Assembly (NCBI RefSeq): GCF_022554085.1
Contig: NZ_JAKFYR010000013.1
Location: forward strand, 44,226 to 108,225
Direction of reading: 5' to 3'
DNA: 64,000 nt
Source: Rhodococcus sp. CH91
GTDB taxonomy: Bacteria > Actinomycetota > Actinomycetes > Mycobacteriales > Mycobacteriaceae
Of this stretch, positions 8,821 to 16,487 are shown one piece after another. Within the stretch, counting starts at the first letter, position 1. Each line of letters opens with the position of its first letter. The notes beneath the pieces are model-generated. The model ran no database searches. It was not told the DNA's origin and saw only the letters and a program-made list of their open reading frames with translations. Made by a program: the position numbers and the translations under genes.

Positions 8821-9097
8821 AGGGACCTGCTTCCCTCGGGAGCGTCGGCGGCGGCCCCGCACGAGACGGGTCCACCGACACCCTGGCGGTGTGCACTTTC
8901 TACATCAGTTACCAGAGTCATGAGTCCCTCGCACATGTGCACTGTGTACATCCGAGGTCCGAAACGACGGTGATCATGACCGTCCCCATCCGTCGCCCGC
9001 CCTGTTAGAAATGAGCCCACGCCGGTCGCACCACTTCCTCCGGCCCCGGCGCAGCGAATCGACAGCGTCCCCCATCCGACCTCGAAAGTGGAGACCA
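8821..9097. promoter_or_regulatory. Control region of pucR-type gene and oxygenase operon, with palindromic operator
   Basis: A 277 bp divergent region. The strongest element is ATGTGCACTGTGTACAT at 8935-8951. It is an imperfect palindrome: ATGTGCAC, a central T, then GTGTACAT, matching at 7 of 8 arm positions. A further TGTGCAC lies at 8890-8896. The same heptamer is present at 5500-5530 and 5634-5640. The likely role is operator or activator sites for the PucR-type regulator, between it and the operon starting at 9098. Confidence 0.6.
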
Positions 9098-9547
9098 ATG
9101 CATCGAATCCACCGCATCACCCTCGACGACGCGCTCCCCCTGCTCGCCGCCGGCCGCGCCAAGGCCGAGGAGATCGGCGTCAAGCAGACCCTGTGTGTCT
9201 GCGACGAGAGCGCGAATGTGATTGCTCTGCACCGGCTTCCCGGCGCGCGTCTCACCGGCGTCGAGATCGCCATGGCCAAGGCGTTCACCGCTGCCGGCCA
9301 CGAGCGGGCGACGCACCTGTTCAACGAGGGCCCGAACGGGCCGGCACTGCCCGGCAACGAGGCATTCGGCATCAGCCACATGCTCCCCGGCAAGTTCGCG
9401 ATCTTCGTCGGTGGCTTCCCGCTCGTCTACGACGGACAGATCGTCGGGGCCGTCGGCATCAGTGGGGGCAACGGCGAGCAGGACAAGGCGGTCGGCGCCG
9501 CCATGATCGCCGAATTCGAAGCCCTCACCTCCTCGATCAACGCCTGA
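9098..9547 (+). CDS. GlcG/HbpS-family protein (DUF336)
   Basis: A 149-residue protein filling the whole GlcG/HbpS domain: LDDALPLLAAGRAKAEEIG, a central VCDESANVIALHRLPGARLTGVEIAMAKAFTA, and the GGFPLVYDGQIVGAVGISGG terminal motif. Family members include the heme-binding HbpS, GlcG and the C-terminal domain of PduO. Many are associated with glycolate, diol or aromatic catabolic operons and some bind heme. Start at ATG 9098 behind GGAG. First gene of an eight-gene operon, 38 bp before the diiron oxidase. It may sense or handle iron/heme or a substrate for that enzyme; this is inference. Confidence 0.88.
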   Translation: MHRIHRITLDDALPLLAAGRAKAEEIGVKQTLCVCDESANVIALHRLPGARLTGVEIAMAKAFTAAGHERATHLFNEGPNGPALPGNEAFGISHMLPGKFAIFVGGFPLVYDGQIVGAVGISGGNGEQDKAVGAAMIAEFEALTSSINA

Positions 9548-9585
9548 TCCGTTCCGCACGAACCTCCTCATCGAAAGGCATCATC

Positions 9586-10305
9586 ATGACCGAACTGCTC
9601 GGACGCGACGAGTTCCGCGCCGCACTCGAAGACGCCATCAAGGGACGCGAGGCGAAGAACGCATCCTTCAGCAAGGCATGGGCCGAGGGCAAACTCGAGA
9701 AGCACCACTTCGCCCGCTGGGCCGAGAACCACTACCACTACGTCGGGCCCTTCGCCGACTATCTGGCGAACATCTATTCCAATACGCCCGATCACTACAC
9801 CGACGCCAAGGACTTCACCCTCCAGAACATGTACGAGGAGGAACTGGCCGACATCCGGCACACCGACCTGCTCATCAAGTTCGCCGAGGCGTGCGGAACC
9901 ACCAAGGAACGCGTCGAGGATCCGAACAACATGAATGCCGTCACCCGCGGACTGCAGGCGTGGTGCTACGCGGTGTCCCAGCGGGAACACTTCGTCGTCG
10001 CCACCGCAGCGCTGGTCGTGGGCCTCGAATCGCAGGTGCCGAGCATCTACAAGAAGCAGATCGTCCCGCTGCGCGAGGTGTACGGATTCACCGAGGACGA
10101 GATCGAGTTCTTCGACCTGCACATCACCTCCGATGTGGTGCACGGTGAACGCGGTTACCAGATCGTCCTGGACTGCGCGGACACTCCCGAACTGCAGCAG
10201 CGCTGCCTGCAGCTCGTCCGCTGGGGAGCGGAGATGCGCTACTCGTACACCAAGGGCCTGTACGACACCTACGTCGCTCCCGATCTGGAGCTGGCGTCCG
10301 CCTGA
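9586..10305 (+). CDS. Heme-oxygenase-like diiron oxidase (HDO/CADD-type fold)
   Basis: A 239-residue all-helical protein related to the TenA/PqqC fold. The candidate metal ligands follow the six-residue pattern of heme-oxygenase-like diiron enzymes. They are E85 and H92 (E-x6-H in YEEELADIRH), E148 (in VVGLESQ), then H179, D183 and H186 (H-x3-D-x2-H in DLHITSDVVH). Chlamydia CADD uses the same order and near-identical spacing. Such enzymes activate O2 for N-oxygenation, C-C cleavage or decarboxylation. Here two Rieske proteins and a reductase follow in the same operon and could supply electrons, so an oxygenase on a small N-containing substrate is my reading. Start ATG 9586 after GAAAGG. A long hairpin follows the stop. 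Confidence 0.85.
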   Translation: MTELLGRDEFRAALEDAIKGREAKNASFSKAWAEGKLEKHHFARWAENHYHYVGPFADYLANIYSNTPDHYTDAKDFTLQNMYEEELADIRHTDLLIKFAEACGTTKERVEDPNNMNAVTRGLQAWCYAVSQREHFVVATAALVVGLESQVPSIYKKQIVPLREVYGFTEDEIEFFDLHITSDVVHGERGYQIVLDCADTPELQQRCLQLVRWGAEMRYSYTKGLYDTYVAPDLELASA

Positions 10306-10311
10306 TCCGTT

Positions 10312-10351
10312 GCGGGGGAGCCGAAATCGAGCGAGATTTCCGCTCCCCCGC
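10312..10351 (+). repeat. Intercistronic hairpin between the diiron oxidase and Rieske gene
   Basis: An inverted repeat inside the operon. The left arm is GCGGGGGAGCCGAAATC (10312-10328), the loop is GAGCGA, and the right arm is GATTTCCGCTCCCCCGC (10335-10351). Sixteen of 17 positions pair. No T-run follows, so it is not a classical terminator. It could partially attenuate transcription or stabilise the upstream mRNA. Confidence 0.75.
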
Positions 10352-10373
10352 CGCACACGAGCGAAGGAGAAGC

Positions 10374-10766
10374 ATGTCCACCGAAATCATGGGCAGCGGG
10401 ACCACCGGCACCGGCGCCGCAACGGAGTCCCCGGCCTGGGTCGCCGTCGCCACGGTGAAAGAGGTGACCCGCCGCCGCAAGCTCCGCGTGGAGGTCGACG
10501 GCCTCGCGATCGCACTGTTCCATGCGAACGACCGCATCTACGCCTTCGCCGACCTGTGCATCCACCAGGACCGTTCCCTCGCGAAAGGCACGCTCCTGCA
10601 CGGACGTGTCATCTGCCCCGGCCACCAGTGGCGCTTCGATCTCGAAACCGGATACGAAGAGGACCAGGACCTCTGCCAGCCGGTCTATCCCGTCCTGGTA
10701 CGCGACGAGACCGTCCACATCGATCCCACCCCACGTCCCGCCTCCGGAAAGGAGTGCACGGCATGA
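10374..10766 (+). CDS. Rieske [2Fe-2S] ferredoxin, dioxygenase type
   Basis: A 130-residue soluble electron carrier. The cluster ligands are C62-x-H64 (CIH) and C81-x2-H84 (CPGH), separated by 16 residues, with GHQWRFDLETG as in ferredoxin components of ring-hydroxylating dioxygenases. No disulfide cysteines flank the cluster, so a low-potential cluster is expected. An N-terminal extension of about 20 Gly/Thr/Ser residues precedes the domain. Its stop overlaps the reductase start by four bases (ATGA), so the two are translationally coupled. It probably carries electrons from that reductase to the diiron oxidase two genes upstream. Confidence 0.9.
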   Translation: MSTEIMGSGTTGTGAATESPAWVAVATVKEVTRRRKLRVEVDGLAIALFHANDRIYAFADLCIHQDRSLAKGTLLHGRVICPGHQWRFDLETGYEEDQDLCQPVYPVLVRDETVHIDPTPRPASGKECTA

Positions 10767-11989
10767 CCGTTCGCACCGTGGTCACAGTCGGTGCCGGCCA
10801 GGTGGCGGCCGTCGCCGCACGTACACTGCGCCGGCGCGGCTTCGACGGACGCATCGTCCTGCTCGGCGACGAGCCGTACGCACCCTATCAGCGCCCGCCT
10901 CTGTCCAAGGAGTTCCTCGCCGGTCGCGAAGGAGTCGGATCCCTGGCTCTGCTGACGCCGAAGTGGCTCGACGCCAACGACATCGACATCCGTACCGGTG
11001 TGCAGGTGCAACGCATCGACACCGCGCGCCGCACCGTCGAGTTCGACGGTGGCGAGATCGCGGCCGACGCGATCGTCCTCGCGACGGGTGGACGCCCCCG
11101 CACCCTCCCCACCACCGGATCCCGCCCCGATCTCGTGCACTACCTGCGCACGCTCGACGACGCGACCGCACTCGCGGCACGGCTGACCCCGGGATCGACT
11201 CTCGCGATCGTCGGCGGAGGCTTCATCGGGCTGGAGATCGCCGCCACCGCACGCTCACTCGGTGTGACGGTGACGGTCGTCGAGCAGGCGGGCCACCTGC
11301 TCGGGGGCATCCTCGGCGAGCAGGTCGGACGCTACTGCGCCGATCTGCACCGCCGCAACGGAGTGGACCTGCGCACCGGCACCGGTGTCGCCTCGGTGAC
11401 CACCTCCGAGAGCGGCGTCCGGATCACGACCACCGGTGGTGACATCATCGACGCCGACGCCGTGGTGGTCGGTATCGGCATCGTGCCCAACACCGACATC
11501 GCGACGACGAGCGGACTGACCGTCGACGGTGGGGTCGTGGTCGATTCCACCGGACGTACCTCGGTCGAGAACATCTACGCGGCAGGTGATGTCGCGAAGC
11601 GATTCTCCCCGCGGGAAGGCCGGCACGTCCGCGTCGAGCACTTCGACAATGCGAACCGGCAGGCGGCCGTCGTCGCCGACACGATCGTCGGCCGGCAGTC
11701 GCTCTCCGACGACCCGCACTGGTTCTGGTCGGATCAATACGACACCAATATCCAGTTCGCCGGATCAGCCTCCGGAACAACAGAACTCGTCGTCCGCGGC
11801 GATACCGACAGTGGAGAGTTCTCCGTCTTCTATCTCGCGGGAGACGTACTGGCCGCCGCCTTCGCGATGGACCGCGGCGAGGACATCATGGCGGCGCGCG
11901 AACTCGTCGGACGCAGAGTCGACGCGGCGCTGCTCGCCGACGAGGACACCGATCTGTGGGAGATGTACGAGGAGGTCGAGCCGGCATGA
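10763..11989 (+). CDS. FAD-dependent ferredoxin reductase (BphA4/putidaredoxin-reductase type)
   Basis: A 408-residue NAD(P)H-ferredoxin oxidoreductase. The FAD-binding loop is VTVGAGQVAAVAARTLR near the N-terminus; YAPYQRPPLSKEFL is the family signature after it. The second dinucleotide fold is AIVGGGFIGLEIAATARSLG (about residues 147-166). The C-terminal FAD motif is NIYAAGDVAKRF, followed by the reductase C-terminal domain (DPHWFWSDQYDTNIQFAG). It accepts hydride from NAD(P)H and reduces the Rieske protein(s). Overlaps both neighbours by four bases. Confidence 0.92.
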   Translation: MTVRTVVTVGAGQVAAVAARTLRRRGFDGRIVLLGDEPYAPYQRPPLSKEFLAGREGVGSLALLTPKWLDANDIDIRTGVQVQRIDTARRTVEFDGGEIAADAIVLATGGRPRTLPTTGSRPDLVHYLRTLDDATALAARLTPGSTLAIVGGGFIGLEIAATARSLGVTVTVVEQAGHLLGGILGEQVGRYCADLHRRNGVDLRTGTGVASVTTSESGVRITTTGGDIIDADAVVVGIGIVPNTDIATTSGLTVDGGVVVDSTGRTSVENIYAAGDVAKRFSPREGRHVRVEHFDNANRQAAVVADTIVGRQSLSDDPHWFWSDQYDTNIQFAGSASGTTELVVRGDTDSGEFSVFYLAGDVLAAAFAMDRGEDIMAARELVGRRVDAALLADEDTDLWEMYEEVEPA

Positions 11990-13440
11990 CGATCATCGGT
12001 CTGAACCACATCGACGGAGACTGGGTACCGGCGGCTTCCGGAGCCGTCTTCGAACGGCGCAATCCCGCCGACGAATCCGACCTGATCGGCACCTTCCCGG
12101 ATTCCGATGCACTCGACGTCCGCAACGCCGTCGACGCACTCGACAAGGCCGCGCCCGACTGGGCGTCCACCCCGCCGGAGCGCCGGGCCGCGATTCTCGA
12201 AGCGGCGGCCGAGCATCTCGCCGCACACTCGGCCGAACTCGTCGACGAACTCGTCCGCGAGGAAGGCAAGACCCGGGCCGAAGCGTCGATGGAGGTGAGC
12301 CGCACGCCCATGAACCTGCGGTTCTACGCGGGTGAAGCGCTGCGCTCCACCGGTGCGACCTTCCCCTCCCCCGGTTCGACGACGATCTACACCCTGCGCG
12401 AACCGATCGGGGTCGTCGGGGCGATCACGCCGTGGAACTTCCCCCTCAACATTCCCTCCCGCAAGCTCGGGCCCGCGCTGGCCGCCGGCAACACCGTGCT
12501 GTTCAAGCCGTCCGAGATCACCCCGCTGATGGGGCAGCGGCTCGTCGAAGCGCTGCTGGCCGGCGGTCTGCCACCCGGAGCCGTCGCTCTCGTCCACGGC
12601 GACGGCAAGGCCGGTGCCGCGGTGGCCGCCGACGAGCGGGTCGCGGCGGTCACGTTCACAGGATCGACCGAGGTCGGGCGGGCCATCCACCGCAGCGTCG
12701 GCCCCGACCGGCGCGTCCAGCTCGAAATGGGTGGGAAGAACCCGGTGGTGGTCCTCGCCGACGCGGACCTCGACGCCGCGGCCGCGCTCGTCGTCAAGGG
12801 CGCATTCGGACTGTCGGGCCAGGCCTGCACCGGCACCAGCCGGGTCGTCGCCGTGGACGCGATCCACGATGCGCTGCTCGAGAAGGTCGCCGAGCGCACC
12901 CGCGCACTGCGGGTGGGCCCCGGTTCGGGTGCGAAGGTCGATCTGGGGCCGCTCGCGAGTCGCGGGCAGCTCGACAAGTTCCTCGAGTACGTCGCCATCG
13001 GCACGGACGAGGGCGCACGCCTCGTGTGCGGCGGCGTGCGGTGCGACGACGAGGAACTGCGCAACGGATTCTTCGTGCGGCCCACCGTGTTCGCGGACAC
13101 CGCTCCGGGGATGCGCCTGCTGACCGACGAGATCTTCGGCCCGGTCCTGGCCTTCCAACGAGCCGCCTCCTTCGACGAGGCCCTCGCCCTGGCGAACGAC
13201 ACCGCCTTCGGCCTCAGCGCCTCCGTCGTCACGAGAAGCCTCGCCGACGCACATCGTTTCGTCGCCGGATCCCGGACCGGACTCGTGAAGGTCAATCAGC
13301 CCACGACCGGAATGGCCATGAACGCACCGTTCGGCGGTTACAAGCAGTCGAGCACCCAGACGTTCAAGGAACAGGCCGGCCCCACACTGATGCAGTTCTA
13401 CCAATCCGAGAAGACCGTCTACCTCTCCCCCGACGCCTGA
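11986..13440 (+). CDS. NAD(P)-dependent aldehyde dehydrogenase
   Basis: A 484-residue cytoplasmic enzyme oxidising an aldehyde to its acid. Catalytic features are complete: PWNFPLN with N151, the FTGSTEVG nucleotide loop, E247 in LEMGG, and nucleophile C281 in GLSGQACTGTSR. The C-terminal KVNQPTTGMAMNAPFGGYKQSSTQ resembles alpha-ketoglutaric semialdehyde dehydrogenases, so a carboxylated semialdehyde is a reasonable substrate guess. Start ATG 11986 overlaps the reductase stop (ATGA) and follows GGAGG. In this operon it probably consumes an aldehyde released by the oxygenase step. Confidence 0.92.
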   Translation: MTIIGLNHIDGDWVPAASGAVFERRNPADESDLIGTFPDSDALDVRNAVDALDKAAPDWASTPPERRAAILEAAAEHLAAHSAELVDELVREEGKTRAEASMEVSRTPMNLRFYAGEALRSTGATFPSPGSTTIYTLREPIGVVGAITPWNFPLNIPSRKLGPALAAGNTVLFKPSEITPLMGQRLVEALLAGGLPPGAVALVHGDGKAGAAVAADERVAAVTFTGSTEVGRAIHRSVGPDRRVQLEMGGKNPVVVLADADLDAAAALVVKGAFGLSGQACTGTSRVVAVDAIHDALLEKVAERTRALRVGPGSGAKVDLGPLASRGQLDKFLEYVAIGTDEGARLVCGGVRCDDEELRNGFFVRPTVFADTAPGMRLLTDEIFGPVLAFQRAASFDEALALANDTAFGLSASVVTRSLADAHRFVAGSRTGLVKVNQPTTGMAMNAPFGGYKQSSTQTFKEQAGPTLMQFYQSEKTVYLSPDA

Positions 13441-13478
13441 TCGTCGAGCAGACCTCACACATGCCTGGAGGAAAGACC

Positions 13479-13835
13479 ATGGAGTTCAAGCGAGTGGCCC
13501 GATCCGGGCAGGTGCCCGAAGGCATCGTCCGCCGGTTCTATGCGGACGACTACGAGTTCGCCATTTCCCGACTGGACGGCAAGGCGTATGCGACGTCCAA
13601 CTACTGCTCGCATCTGGACTGCCTGCTCTCGTCGGGCAAGCTGGTCCAGGACGGCATCGGATGTTCCTGCCACGGAAGCGCATTCGATCTGGAGACCGGC
13701 GAACCGATCTGCCCTCCGGCGACCGAACCGATCAAGACGTACCCGTGCGAGGAGCGCGACGGCGAGATCTTCGTCGGGATCGATCCGGCCGAGCCTCCGG
13801 AGGGCCCGCGCCGGCGCCGGATGCGATCGGCATGA
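13479..13835 (+). CDS. Rieske [2Fe-2S] protein with extra (disulfide-type) cysteines
   Basis: A 118-residue Rieske protein, second in the operon. Ligands are C43-x-H45 (CSH) and C62-x2-H65 (CSCH). It also has C48 and C64, giving CSHLDC and CSCHGSAFD. This is the arrangement of bc1/b6f Rieske proteins, where the extra pair forms a disulfide that raises the potential. The first Rieske protein lacks these. Start ATG 13479 after GGAGGAAAG; an in-frame ATG at 13461 lacks spacing to that site. The tail is Arg-rich. The stop overlaps the next start (ATGA). Confidence 0.9.
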   Translation: MEFKRVARSGQVPEGIVRRFYADDYEFAISRLDGKAYATSNYCSHLDCLLSSGKLVQDGIGCSCHGSAFDLETGEPICPPATEPIKTYPCEERDGEIFVGIDPAEPPEGPRRRRMRSA

Positions 13836-15427
13836 GGCGGCGCACCACTCGACCGGCCACGCTCGCGACCGGCGGCATGGTCGCGTCGAGTCATCCGCTC
13901 GCGAGCCAGGCCGGGGCGCGCGTCCTGGCCGAGGGTGGCAACGCGGTGGACGCGGCCCTGACGATGGCGGCGATCACCTGGCTGACGCTGCCCGGGCAGT
14001 GCGGGATCGGCGGTGATGCGTTCGCGGTGGTGCGCGAGCCGGACGGGTCCGTCTGGACGGTCAACGGCAGTGGTTACGGACCCGACGGCGGCACACCGGG
14101 CTTCTACCGTGACCGGGGACTGGGTGCGATTCCCCTCGACGGCGCTCTCGCCGTGACCGTGCCGGGTGCGCCCGCCGCGCTCGCGGAACTGCACCGGCAC
14201 GGGGCGAGCAGGCCACTGCCCGACCTGTGGGCACCCGCCGTGCGCATCGCCGAACGCGGGCTGCCGTGTTCGGCGAAGACCCGCACGGACGTGCAGACGG
14301 CACTGCAGGCGATCCGCACCGACGCCGGGCTGGCCTCGGTGTTCGCTCCGGGCGGCCGGCTTCCCCGCGTCGGCGAAGTGCTCGCCCAACCCGACCTCGC
14401 CCGCACGATCCGATCTCTGGCCCACGATCCGCACGCCTTCTACACCGGCACACTCGCCGAGCGGTGCGTGGATGCCCTGCAGGAGGGCGGGGCACCGTTC
14501 TCGGGTGACGAATGGCAGGCCGGGGCGTCGGTGGAGGCGGAAGCCGCACTGACCGGCACGTACTCGGGGCACACGGTGCACCAGACCCCGCTCCCCACAC
14601 CGGGGTGGATGGTGCTGCACCAGGCAGCCCTGTGCGACGGAACGCTCCGGACGCATCCCGTGCTCGGAGCAGCGGCGATCGACCGGATGGCCCGCGCAGC
14701 CGGCCTCGCCTTCGAGGACAGGCTCCGCTGGTGCGCATCGGACAACGACGGCGTCACCCGGGTGCTCGACGACACCAACATCGCCGCCGGGCACGCCCGG
14801 ATCACCGAGCGTGCGCCGGTGGGGACGTTCGCTGTGGCAGGCGGGGACACGACGTCCTTCGTCGCGGTGGACGCGGACGGGCGAGCGGTCTCGTTCATCC
14901 ATTCGCTGGCGTTCACCTTCGGTGCGAAACTCACCGTCCCGGGCACGGGAATCGTGCTCAACAACCGACTCGGCCGCGGTGCCTATCTGATCGAAGGCCA
15001 CCCGAACGAGATAGCGCCGCGCCGGAAACCCCTGCACACCCTCAACGCGTGGATCGTCACCGATGCGGCGGGCGAGTTGCGGCATGTGGGCAACACCCCC
15101 GGTGGCGACGGCCAGGTGCAGTGGAACATGCAGTTGCTGTCCCACCTGCTCGATCACGGTCTAGACCCTCAGGAGGCGGTATCGGCGCCGCGGTTCACCG
15201 TCTTCCCCGGATCGGATGCGAACGTGCTCGGCGAACCCACCGTGCTGCGCATCGAAGCGGATGTGGCAGAGGGTGTGCCCCACGCGCTGACCGAGCTGGG
15301 CCACCGCGTGGAAGTACTCGAACCGCTGAGCGCCGACGGGAGCGCTCAGGTGATCTCGCTCGACGAGGACGGGGTGCTGCGCGGAGGCAGCGACCCGCGA
15401 CAGGAAGGAATCGCTCTCGGTGTCTGA
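13832..15427 (+). CDS. Gamma-glutamyltransferase-like Ntn hydrolase, cytoplasmic
   Basis: A 531-residue GGT-family protein that should self-cleave before the catalytic threonine T340 in GGDTTSFVAVDADG. The large-subunit core GGNAVDAALTMAA, GIGGDAFAVV and TVPGAPAALAEL, and the small-subunit GIVLNNRLGRG and GNTPGGDGQVQWNMQ, are all present. No signal peptide is seen (MRRRTTRPATLATGG), unlike periplasmic or secreted GGTs. It is therefore probably a cytoplasmic hydrolase of a gamma-glutamyl or related amide. Coupled to the Rieske gene by ATGA and overlapping RidA by 8 bp. Confidence 0.9.
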   Translation: MRRRTTRPATLATGGMVASSHPLASQAGARVLAEGGNAVDAALTMAAITWLTLPGQCGIGGDAFAVVREPDGSVWTVNGSGYGPDGGTPGFYRDRGLGAIPLDGALAVTVPGAPAALAELHRHGASRPLPDLWAPAVRIAERGLPCSAKTRTDVQTALQAIRTDAGLASVFAPGGRLPRVGEVLAQPDLARTIRSLAHDPHAFYTGTLAERCVDALQEGGAPFSGDEWQAGASVEAEAALTGTYSGHTVHQTPLPTPGWMVLHQAALCDGTLRTHPVLGAAAIDRMARAAGLAFEDRLRWCASDNDGVTRVLDDTNIAAGHARITERAPVGTFAVAGGDTTSFVAVDADGRAVSFIHSLAFTFGAKLTVPGTGIVLNNRLGRGAYLIEGHPNEIAPRRKPLHTLNAWIVTDAAGELRHVGNTPGGDGQVQWNMQLLSHLLDHGLDPQEAVSAPRFTVFPGSDANVLGEPTVLRIEADVAEGVPHALTELGHRVEVLEPLSADGSAQVISLDEDGVLRGGSDPRQEGIALGV

Positions 15428-15860
15428 TCACAGTGCTGCACCCACGATTGCACCTCGCCCCCAGGGCCGGTACGTGCCCGCGGTTCTGGCCGGCGACACC
15501 GTCCGCACGGCAGGGATGACACCGCGGCGCGACGGCACCCTGATCCTCACCGGACGAGTCGGCGCCGAGGTCACCGTCGACGAGGCGCGCACGGCAGCCG
15601 CGCTGGCCGTGGACAACGCGCTGGCGGCGATCCGCTCGACGCTCCGGGACGGAACGACCTTCCGGCCCGTCGAGATGATCGTCTACATCGCCACCGCACC
15701 CGGCTTCACCGACCTGTCGGTGGTCGCGGACGGCGCGTCGGCCGTGATCGAGCGCGAACTCGGGCCGGACGCCTTGCCCGCTCGCACCGCTGTGGGTGTC
15801 CACACCCTGCCCGGTGCGGCGCCCCTCGAAATCGCGCTGACCGCCGTCCTCACCACCTGA
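15420..15860 (+). CDS. RidA/YjgF-family protein
   Basis: A 146-residue RidA-superfamily protein (enamine/imine deaminase or related small-molecule binder). The domain spans nearly the whole chain, with VRTAGMTPRRDG, ARTAAALAVDNALAAIRS and a C-terminal ARTAVGVHTLPGAAPLEIALTAVL; R123 in LPARTAVGV lies where active RidA proteins carry their substrate-binding arginine. GTG start overlaps the GGT gene by 8 bp. As last gene of the operon it suggests that the pathway generates an enamine, imine or similar reactive nitrogen intermediate. Confidence 0.88.
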   Translation: MSDHSAAPTIAPRPQGRYVPAVLAGDTVRTAGMTPRRDGTLILTGRVGAEVTVDEARTAAALAVDNALAAIRSTLRDGTTFRPVEMIVYIATAPGFTDLSVVADGASAVIERELGPDALPARTAVGVHTLPGAAPLEIALTAVLTT

Positions 15861-15871
15861 CCGCGAACGGT

Positions 15872-16447
15872 TCAGTTCCGCAACGCGACGTTCTCGAGTT
15901 CGGCTGCGAGATCGATGCTCTCGGAGGGTCGCTGCCAGCGATACACTCCACCGCCCAGGGCGTAGGAGAGGTGACCGCCGAGAGCACCACCCACGCCGAC
16001 GGCACCGAGACCGAGGAGTGTCCACACCGTCCCCGCCCGGTCACGGCGGGCGCGGCGCTCCCGATACGAGGTCGCGAGACATACCGCCCCGATCGCGTTG
16101 GACACGGCGTGCACCGCCCCGACCCGGCGCTGGGGAACATCGAGGGCGGAGAAGTCGGCCCAGCCGGTGACCACGGTCGGAACGGTCGCGGCCAGTCCGA
16201 GGGCGACGAGTTTCCGGGATGCCTCCCGCTGCCCGGGCACGGCGTCCAGCACCGCTGCGGACACCCACGACCCGATCGGGAGGGTGACGAGCAGAGGATG
16301 GACGGGGTGCCCGAGCCAGGAACCGCGGAGCAGGCGATCGACGGCAGAGCCGTCGAGGACTCGTCGTATGCGCTGCGCGACGCGCTCGGCGGGTCGATCC
16401 ACCGCGTCGAAGGATTCGACGGCGCGCAGAAGTTCGTGCAGATTCAT
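15872..16447 (-). CDS. DUF2231-family membrane protein
   Basis: A 191-residue integral membrane protein with four hydrophobic segments. The family signature LGHPVHPLLVTLPIGSW is followed by VTGWADFSAL and a C-terminal GGHLSYALGGGVYRW. The amphipathic N-terminus (MNLHELLRAVESFDAVDRPAERVAQRIRRVL) precedes the domain and sets the start. DUF2231 proteins are uncharacterised; some occur near Rieske or redox genes, which is notable next to the Rieske operon, but here it is convergent with RidA. No function is proposed. Confidence 0.8.
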   Translation of the reverse strand: MNLHELLRAVESFDAVDRPAERVAQRIRRVLDGSAVDRLLRGSWLGHPVHPLLVTLPIGSWVSAAVLDAVPGQREASRKLVALGLAATVPTVVTGWADFSALDVPQRRVGAVHAVSNAIGAVCLATSYRERRARRDRAGTVWTLLGLGAVGVGGALGGHLSYALGGGVYRWQRPSESIDLAAELENVALRN

Positions 16448-16487
16448 ACAGAGGCGATACCCGGCCGCAGCAGGTGCGAATCGCCGG

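Noticed and set aside
9586..10305. Annotation of the diiron oxidase as thiaminase TenA
   Set aside because: It keeps the six diiron ligands and is in an operon with Rieske proteins and a reductase, not thiamine genes.
11830..15157. Long open frames antisense to the aldehyde dehydrogenase and gamma-glutamyltransferase genes
   Set aside because: Low-complexity charged translations; the plus-strand genes have intact catalytic motifs and coupled starts.
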